64,000 bases of DNA, taken from assembly GCA_017311185.1 (NCBI GenBank), contig JAESUZ010000457.1, positions 1 to 64,000 on the forward strand, read 5' to 3'. The notes under the pieces are model-generated. The model made no database searches and was not told the origin of the DNA. It saw only the letters and a list, made by a program, of their open reading frames with translations. Source of the stretch: Proteles cristata cristata. Lineage: Eukaryota; Chordata; Mammalia; Carnivora; Hyaenidae. Shown piece by piece: positions 57,595 through 64,000 of the stretch; the first letter of the stretch is position 1, and every line of letters begins with the position of its first letter. Made by a program: the position numbers and the translations under genes.

Positions 57595-57810
57595 GAACAC
57601 TTCATCAGGGACAGCTTGTCTCTGCTCGGCATCAGTGGGGGCAGCTCCAAGGCTGGGGGCTGGAGCGACCCAAAGTCTTGCTCACATGTCAGTGGGGCTA
57701 AAGGTAGAGCTGGTTGCTGGAACCCCTACACATGGCCTTAGTAGGGGGACCAGGCTTCCTCACAAAATGGTGATTGTTCTCAAAATAAGCATTCCTAGAA
57801 AATGAGCGAG
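57595..57810. mobile_element. Old dispersed repeat (family not named)
   Basis: 'ggcagctccaaggctggggg' and 'cttgctcacatgtcagtggg' recall a common eutherian LTR-associated repeat. The 105-codon frame across it and the preceding MIR is a by-product. Class and strand open. Confidence 0.4.
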
Positions 57811-58222
57811 GCAGGTGCAAACCACATCATATTTGATGATCTGGCTTTGAAGTCACTCAGTGTCACTCCTGTCACCTTCTCTCTGTCACTGAGTTCCACT
57901 CAGACTCCAGGAGAGAGAAAGTAGACTTCCCTGCCTGAGGGATCATGGAAAGGTTCTAAGCAATACTGTTGTGGCCATTTTGGGGAAATATGATCTGCCA
58001 GTGACACACACTGACATCACTCTGATGCTAACTCTCTGTCACAGGGAGACCTATGATACTATGAAAAAAATAAATCAAAAACAGGGATAGGAAGAAAGGC
58101 TGTGGCAAATGTATGAGAAAAGAGGAAAGAGAGCAGGGTAAGGCTTTTATGTTGGGATGGAGCCCCCGCCCCATCACGAGATCCTCTTAGTGAGCAACCA
58201 GCTTCTTTGTGCTCCCTGGTGG
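57811..58222. other. No gene seen; unassigned sequence
   Basis: Even-composition sequence between old repeats; nothing recognised. Confidence 0.4.
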
Positions 58223-58360
58223 CCTCATTTCTAAAATGACAACAGCTGTACCTGGCTCATGGTGGTACTGTAAAAATTAAATGGATTAATCCATTAAAGT
58301 GATTAGAACCTTGCCTGGCATATAGTCTGTGCTCCATAAATGTGAGTGGCTATAGTTTAT
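58223..58360 (+). mobile_element. MIR SINE 3' part
   Basis: 'gcctcatttctaaaatgaca', 'ttagaaccttgcctggcata' and 'gtgctccataaatgtgagtg' match MIR core to 3' end. Confidence 0.85.
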
Positions 58361-58829
58361 GTTCTCCTCAACTGCCGTGGTGCTGGTTTGGCCCTGAGGC
58401 CAATACATCATTCACCGAATCCCTCAAATACCTGGAAACAGGTAAGCCCCTGCCAGAGAAATCACACCCACAACAACAACATATCTGAGCTAGAGCACAC
58501 AACCTCTCTGACCACATGGTAGGAACTGGAAATCAAGAAAAGTCCCTGGGGTGCTATGCACAGGGTAATATAATCTCGATATTACATACCCTTCACACCT
58601 CCATGCCTCTGTCTCCCTCTTCAGTTCAGCCCCAGTCTCCTCAGCATCCTGAAGGGCTTGCACATTTTATGTTTTCCAGTAGAGGTTCAGAAGTCTGGAT
58701 CTCTTGTCTCCATCTACAACACACAGAACTGGCTATTTAAGATTTGGAAGGCATTTTAAAAATACTGTGGCCTTTCCTTCGTTTTCTGACTCTCATTCCT
58801 ACCTCTGGGCCAGGTAACTAAAGATTTTC
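58361..58829. other. No gene seen; unassigned sequence
   Basis: Includes a 74-codon frame with no domain. Nothing recognised. Confidence 0.4.
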
Positions 58830-58965
58830 TGGGATACCTGGGTGGCTCAGTCAGTTAAGCATCAACTCTTGATTTCAGCTTGGGTCACAACCTCATGGTT
58901 TGTAGGATCTGGGATTCTCTCTCTCCTTCTATCTCTGCCCCTCCCCTGCTCATATTCATTCTTTA
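58830..58965 (+). mobile_element. Can-SINE with internal deletion
   Basis: Head ('GGGATACCTGGGTGGCTCAG') to the CT-rich middle is present, but the segment between the B-box region and the CT-rich block is missing, and the tail is lost in C-rich sequence. Confidence 0.85.
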
Positions 58966-59025
58966 CCCCATCCCCACCCCCCATCCCTATGACAATGCTA
59001 AAACTCCAAAATACTCTCACTTAAA

Positions 59026-59824
59026 AAAATGGAGCTAATTAGCAACCAAGCTGTCTTCTCTATCAATTAAGAGTCATTTTGTTTTCCATTACCCCTTGCA
59101 TCATATCAGCTTATACAGAGTCATGCAATCTTCAGTTTGAACTTTGGAGATGTGAACACCCTGAAAATGAAATCCCAAATTATCTCCCTATCTCATTTTT
59201 TGTATTAATGACCTTTCCAAAATTACCCAAGCACACAAATGTAGTCAAACTGCTCTCAAACAAACAGAAACAAAACACAAATATTAGATCAAATCTCAAG
59301 TCCCCTTGACCATCACCACTAACAACTGGAGCCCACATCCTCAACAGAGGTGGACACTGTTATAGTTTGGGATTAAATCTTTTCAGATCACTTCTGTGCA
59401 TTCAAAGGTTCAATCTCTCTTTCTTTCTCTCTCTCTCCCACACACATACATACACGTATATATTTCTTTTCTAAAAAAATGTCCATTGTGTGTCATCCTG
59501 CATCTCACTTATTCCTTGCTCAAGATGTCCTGTCAAACTCCCTATATCAGTATAAGAAGACTCTCTCTCTCTCTTTGTTTTTTTATACTTTGATAATATT
59601 TCATAGTTTCAGCTTCTCCATCAGGCTGTATAACTGGACAGACTCCCTTGCCAATACATCCTCCAGTAAACAACTGTACAGAAGCCACATGCATGTCTTC
59701 ATTCTTTGGATTTGAGTTAGGCCTCTGGCCTGAACAGCCTCCCCAACCCTCTCCTCACACTTGAGAAGATTCAGCTTTCAGACCTTGGGGCAACACATTG
59801 ATCCTGAATACCAGCTATCTCTAT
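59026..59824. other. No gene seen; has TC/CA simple-sequence patches
   Basis: A TC-rich then CA/TA-rich patch lies at about 59407-59463. The remainder is unassigned. Confidence 0.45.
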
Positions 59825-59990
59825 CAGACAAATCACTTAACTTAAGTTCCTTCTATGTAAAGTGGGGTGACTGGAATAGCACCTACCTCAAAGGGGTATT
59901 CTTGGGGCCAAGTAAAATGATTCATGGAAAGCACTAGCCCATTGCAGGTTACTTAGTGAATGCTCAATAAGTGTCTGCTGCCACCATCAC
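59825..59990 (+). mobile_element. MIR SINE remnant
   Basis: 'cacttaacttaagttccttc', 'gcacctacctcaaaggggta' and 'gaatgctcaataagtgtctg' span the MIR core to its 3' end. Confidence 0.85.
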
Positions 59991-60609
59991 CAATGTCACT
60001 GGTCGTCGTCATCATTATCATCATCTTTTTTGGGTAATAATTTAAATCCCACTTTCTTTTTTCATTCAGATTTTCCTCTGACTCTTATTTCACACATAGA
60101 TAAGATTACTGATGAATAGTCCCAATAAGTTTTAACGGCCATTCACATCACATCACAATGACTCTTAATCTTTGCTAATGATATATAAGAAGTTGAGAAT
60201 TAATTTACTGGCCCACTGTACTCACAGTGAACCACACAGTCACACAGAGCAAAGGAAGCCAGTGAATTAAAAAAAGGTTACCCTTATAAGGGACAGAAAT
60301 TTGAATGCTTCCTCCATTATATTATTTATATTATAATATTAAGTAAGTGTGAAAACATAAAATAACTAAGTATGAATACCTGATTATTATGATCCTACAT
60401 AATTATAAAACCCATATACAATTATAAGCTATATAGGAACAAGAATGTAAACCAATACAATTAGAAGTAACAAGACTAATTTAAGGTTAATTTAATTTAG
60501 ACAATGCTGTTTTGCTAAAACTCTCTCTTTGTAACATAGATATAGCAAAGATTCATCTTCTGTGAGGTAAAGATTAACATAAGAGAATAAAATTAAGAAC
60601 TTGCCTTAA
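59991..60609. other. No gene seen; AT-rich sequence with an (ATC)n patch
   Basis: A short TCG/TCA trinucleotide patch lies at about 60004-60026. The rest is very AT-rich up to the start of the L1. Confidence 0.45.
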
Positions 60610-62124
60610 AATTTTAAAACAGAAACTGTAATAAGAGACAAACAAGTATACTATATAATCATAAAAAGGAACAACCCAACAAGAAGATATATCAATTGTA
60701 AATATGCACCCAACATGAAACCACTCAAATATAGAAAATAGTTAATAATAAACCAACAAAATAACAAAGGAAGTAATTAATAGGAATATAATAATAGTAA
60801 GGGACTTTAATAACCCACTTACATCAATGAATACATCATCCAAACAGAAAATCAACAAGGAAACGGGGGCTTTGAATGACACATTGGACCAAATGGATTT
60901 AACAGATATACGTAGAATATTCAATCCTACAACAATAGTATATTCACATTCTTTTCAAGTAGGCAAGGAGCATTCTCCAGTATAGACCACATATTAAGCC
61001 ACAAAATAAGTCTCAACAAATTTTTAAAAATCAAAAGCATACCACATACCTTTTCTGATCACGATGTTATGAAACTAGAAATTTTATATGAAACTATGAA
61101 AGAAAAAAATGGAAAAGAGACAAATGCATGGAGGTTAAATTTCATGCTACTAAACAATGAATGCATCAACCAAGATATCAAAGAAGACACAAAACAATTC
61201 ATGGAGAGAAATGGAAGTGAAAACAAAATCATCCAAAATCTTTGGGGTGCAGCAAGAGCTGTTTGAAGAGGGAAATTTATAGCAATACAGGCCTACCTCA
61301 AGAAGCAAGAGAGTCAACCCAACCTTACTTCTAAAGGAGCTAGAAAAAAAGAACAAACAAAACCCAAAACCAGCAGAAGGACGGAAATAATAAAGAATAG
61401 AGCAGAGATACATGAAACAGAAACTTAAAAAAAAAATCAATGAAACCAGAAACTTGTTTTTTGAAAAGATCAACAAAATTGGAAAAACTCTAGACACATT
61501 AATAAAAACAGAGAGAGAGAGAAAGAGAGAGGATTCAAATAATAAGGATTCAAATAAATAAAATTAGAAATGAAAGAGAGAAAGAACCACCAACACCACA
61601 GAAATACAAAGGATTATAAGAGAACACTAGAAAAAAATTATATGCCAACAAATTGGACAGCCTGGAAGGAATGGATAAATTCCTAGAAACCTATAGCTTC
61701 CCAAAAGTGAATCAGGAAGAAATAGAAAATTTGAGCATACTGATTACCAGTAATGATAATAAATTAGTAATTAAGAAACTCAAACAAATCCAAGTCCAAG
61801 ACCAGAAGGCTTCATAGGGGAACCCAACACTTAACAAAGAGTTAATACCTATCCTTTTCAAACTATTTCAAAAAATAGAAAAGAAAGGAAAACTTCCAAA
61901 TTCATTCTATGAGGCCAGCATTACACTGATACCAAAAACAAATGAAGACACCACTAAAAAAAAGAACTACAAGCCAATACCCCTGAAGAACATAGGTGCA
62001 AAAATTCTCCTCCTAAAATACTAGCAAACTGAATCCAACACTGTATTTAAAAAATCATTCACCACAATCAAGTGGGATTTATTCTCAGTTGCAAAGATAG
62101 TTCCGTATTTGAAAATCAATCAAA

Positions 62125-62490
62125 GTGATACATTACATCAATAAGAGAAAGAATAAAAGTCATGTGATCATTTCAATAGATGTAGAAAAAGCATTTGACA
62201 AAGTACAACATCCATTCATGATAAAGACACTCAACACTCAACAAAGTAGATTTAGAGGGAACATACCTCAACATAATGCCATTTATGAGAAACCTATAGC
62301 TAACATCATACTCAATGGTGAAAAACTGAGATCTTTTCTCCAATAGTCAGGAACAACATAAAGATGTCCACTCCCACTGCTGTTATTCAACATAGTATTG
62401 AAAGTCCTAGCCACAGCAATCAGACAAGAAAAAGGAATAAAAGACATTCAACTGGTAAGGAAGAGGTAGTTTTCACTATTTACAGAAAAC
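62125..62490 (+). pseudogene. L1 reverse-transcriptase core, inactivated
   Basis: RT motif A is readable ('[13 protein letters not shown]' at about 62175-62215). The catalytic F-A-D-D box expected about 100 residues later reads F-T-E-N (62479-62490) after frameshifts, so both catalytic aspartates are gone. The enzyme is dead whatever the frame. Confidence 0.9.
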
Positions 62491-62916
62491 ATGACACTAT
62501 ATATAGAAAAGGCTGCAAACTCCACCAAAACACTACTAGAACTGATAAATGAATTCAATATGGTTGCAGGATACAAATCAGTGTACAGAAATCTGTCACA
62601 TTTCTATTCCATTTATGATTAGACAAAAACAATAAAATACCTAGGAATAAATTTAATCAAGGAGAAGAAAGACTTGTACTCTGAAAACTATTAGAAAATG
62701 ATGAAAGAAATTGAAGATAACACAAAGAAATGGAAAGATATTCCATGCTGATGGACTAGAAGAAAAAATATTGTTAAAATACCCATACTATCCAAAACAA
62801 TCTACAAATATAATGTAATCTGTATCAAAATACCAACAAAATTTTTCACAAAACTAGAAAAAGCAGTCCTAAAATTTGTATAGAACCACAATAGACCCCA
62901 AATAGCCAAAGCAATC

Positions 62917-63357
62917 TTGAAAAAGAAAAATAAACCTGGATGTATCACAATTCCAGATTTCAAGCTATACTATAAAGCTGTGGTAATCAAAACAGTATGG
63001 TACTGGAGCAAAACCAGACACAAAAATCAATGGAATAGGATAGACATCCCAGAAACAAACCCACATATATATGGTCACTTAATCTTTGACCAAGAAGGCA
63101 AGAATATGCAATGGAAAAAAGATAGTTACTTCAACAAATAGTGTTGAGAAAACTTGGTAACTACATGCAAAAGAATGACACTGGACCACTTTCTTACACC
63201 ATACACAAAAATAATTTCAAAATGGGTTAAAGACCTAAGGGTGAGACTTGAAACCATAAGTATCCTAGAAGAGAGCACAGCCAGCAATTTATCTGACATT
63301 GGCCATAGCAACCTTTTTTTCTCAATGTGTCTCCTGAGGCAAGGGAAACAAAAGTAA
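62917..63357 (+). pseudogene. L1 ORF2 post-RT region, broken frames
   Basis: Two adjacent open pieces with '[20 protein letters not shown]' and '[20 protein letters not shown]' correspond to the ORF2 segment that also occurs in the inverted L1 at 35.1 kb. A stop at 63139-63141 divides them. Confidence 0.9.
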
Positions 63358-64000
63358 AAAGAAACAATTGGGATTACATCAAAATAAAAAGCTCTGAACA
63401 ATAAAGGAAACAATCAAGAAAACTAAAAACAAAATAGGAGAAGATATTTGCAAATGACATATCTGATAAAGGGTTAGTACCCAAAATACATAAAGAACTT
63501 ATAGAACTCAACAACAGAAAACAGTCCATTAAAAAATGGGCAGAAGACATGAACAGATATTTTTCCAAAGAAGACATCGAGATGACCAACAGACATGTGA
63601 AAAGATGCTCAACATCATTGATCATCTGGAAAATGCAAATCAAAACCATAATGAGGTTTTACCTCACATCTATAAAAATGGCTAAAATAAAAAACACAAG
63701 AAACAAGTGTTGGTGAGGATGTAGAGAAAAGAGAACCCTTTACACTGTTGGTGGGAATGCAAACTGGTGCAGACACTGTGGAGAACACTATGGAGTTTCT
63801 TCAAAAAGTTAGAAATGGAGCAGCTCTATAATCCAGGAATTGAACTACTAGGTAAATACCAAAAAAACCAAAAACCAAACAACAAACAAACAAAAACACT
63901 AATTCAAAAGTATATATACACCAATATGTTTACAGCAGTGTTATTTATAATAGCCAAGTTATAAAAGCAGCCCAAGGGTCCATTGATAGATGAATGGATA

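Larger units (their letters stand above)
60610..64000 (+). mobile_element. Old LINE-1, ORF2 region, runs off the window
   Basis: More than 3.3 kb of plus-strand L1 ORF2: from the late endonuclease/linker region ('caacaagaagatatatcaat') through RT and on to the C-terminal region near 63.7-64.0 kb. No ORF1 or 5' UTR is visible, so it is 5'-truncated near 60.6 kb; the 3' end lies beyond the window. It is free of Can-SINEs. Confidence 0.9.

Noticed and set aside
57488..57805. 105-codon plus frame
   Set aside because: Runs from a MIR into another old repeat; composition and position explain it.
60742..61497. Minus-strand hydrophobic frames (60-115 codons)
   Set aside because: Antisense readings of A-rich L1 ORF2, which give Phe/Leu/Ile-rich nonsense.
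1..64000. tRNA genes at the SINE heads
   Set aside because: The A- and B-box-like motifs belong to the tRNA-derived SINE head. They are followed by the CT-rich SINE body and show no cloverleaf with a mature tRNA end.

Overview
This window is ordinary nuclear, non-coding DNA from a carnivoran mammal, almost certainly a feliform (cat-like) species. The main evidence is about 35 copies of a tRNA-derived Can-SINE. Its head reads like 'GGCGCCTGGGTGGCTCAG', its middle is CT-rich, and its tail is (AAATAAATAAA)-like. The young L1 copies also have a carnivore-type 3' end. Some young SINE and L1 3'-end variants differ from what I remember of domestic cat, so a non-Felis feliform (hyaenid, viverrid or herpestid) is possible. 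That is inference and I cannot fix the species.

No protein-coding exon, tRNA, rRNA or other functional RNA gene could be supported. The longest open frames are explained by LINE-1 ORF2 remnants (11.1-12.1, 31.2-31.9, 35.1-35.5 and 60.6-64.0 kb), by microsatellites, or by antisense readings of SINEs. The window is best read as intergenic or deep-intronic sequence.

Layout. 0-10.4 kb: a SINE-rich stretch with a TATC microsatellite, a TG run, an L2 remnant and two diverged copies of one old repeat. 10.7-12.6 kb: a young 5'-truncated L1 on the minus strand, followed by a SINE inserted into another SINE. 14.4-16.3 kb: two MaLR-type LTRs in opposite orientation, MIRs and a strong G-quadruplex motif. 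17.4-18.6 kb: an ancient L1 3' end carrying a SINE. 21.2-22.7 kb: a solo ERV LTR with a 4-bp target duplication inside an old L1 3' end, then two hAT-like DNA transposons. 28.4-35.9 kb: a deeply nested complex with an ancient L1M, a Tigger-like element, and an old L1 that received a young L1, another L1 3' end, SINEs and an MER2 transposon; the MER2 itself received a twin-primed (inverted) L1. 37-45 kb: MIRs, LTR-like pieces and an exact 148-bp tandem duplication. 49.3-50.9 kb: an old L1 3' end and a SINE split by a young L1. 52.5-60 kb: MaLR LTRs, MIRs and SINEs. 60.6 kb to the end: the ORF2 part of an old, inactivated L1 that runs off the window.

The sequences act together only as a record of retrotransposition: L1 machinery mobilised the SINEs and itself, leaving A-rich tails and 9-19 bp target-site duplications (TSDs). 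I found no undescribed gene system. The observations most worth following are the stepwise change in the SINE tail that creates a splice-acceptor-like TAG right before polyadenylation signals, the exact 148-bp duplication, the near-identical inverted L1 pair, and the three-layer insertion that creates a chimeric open frame.
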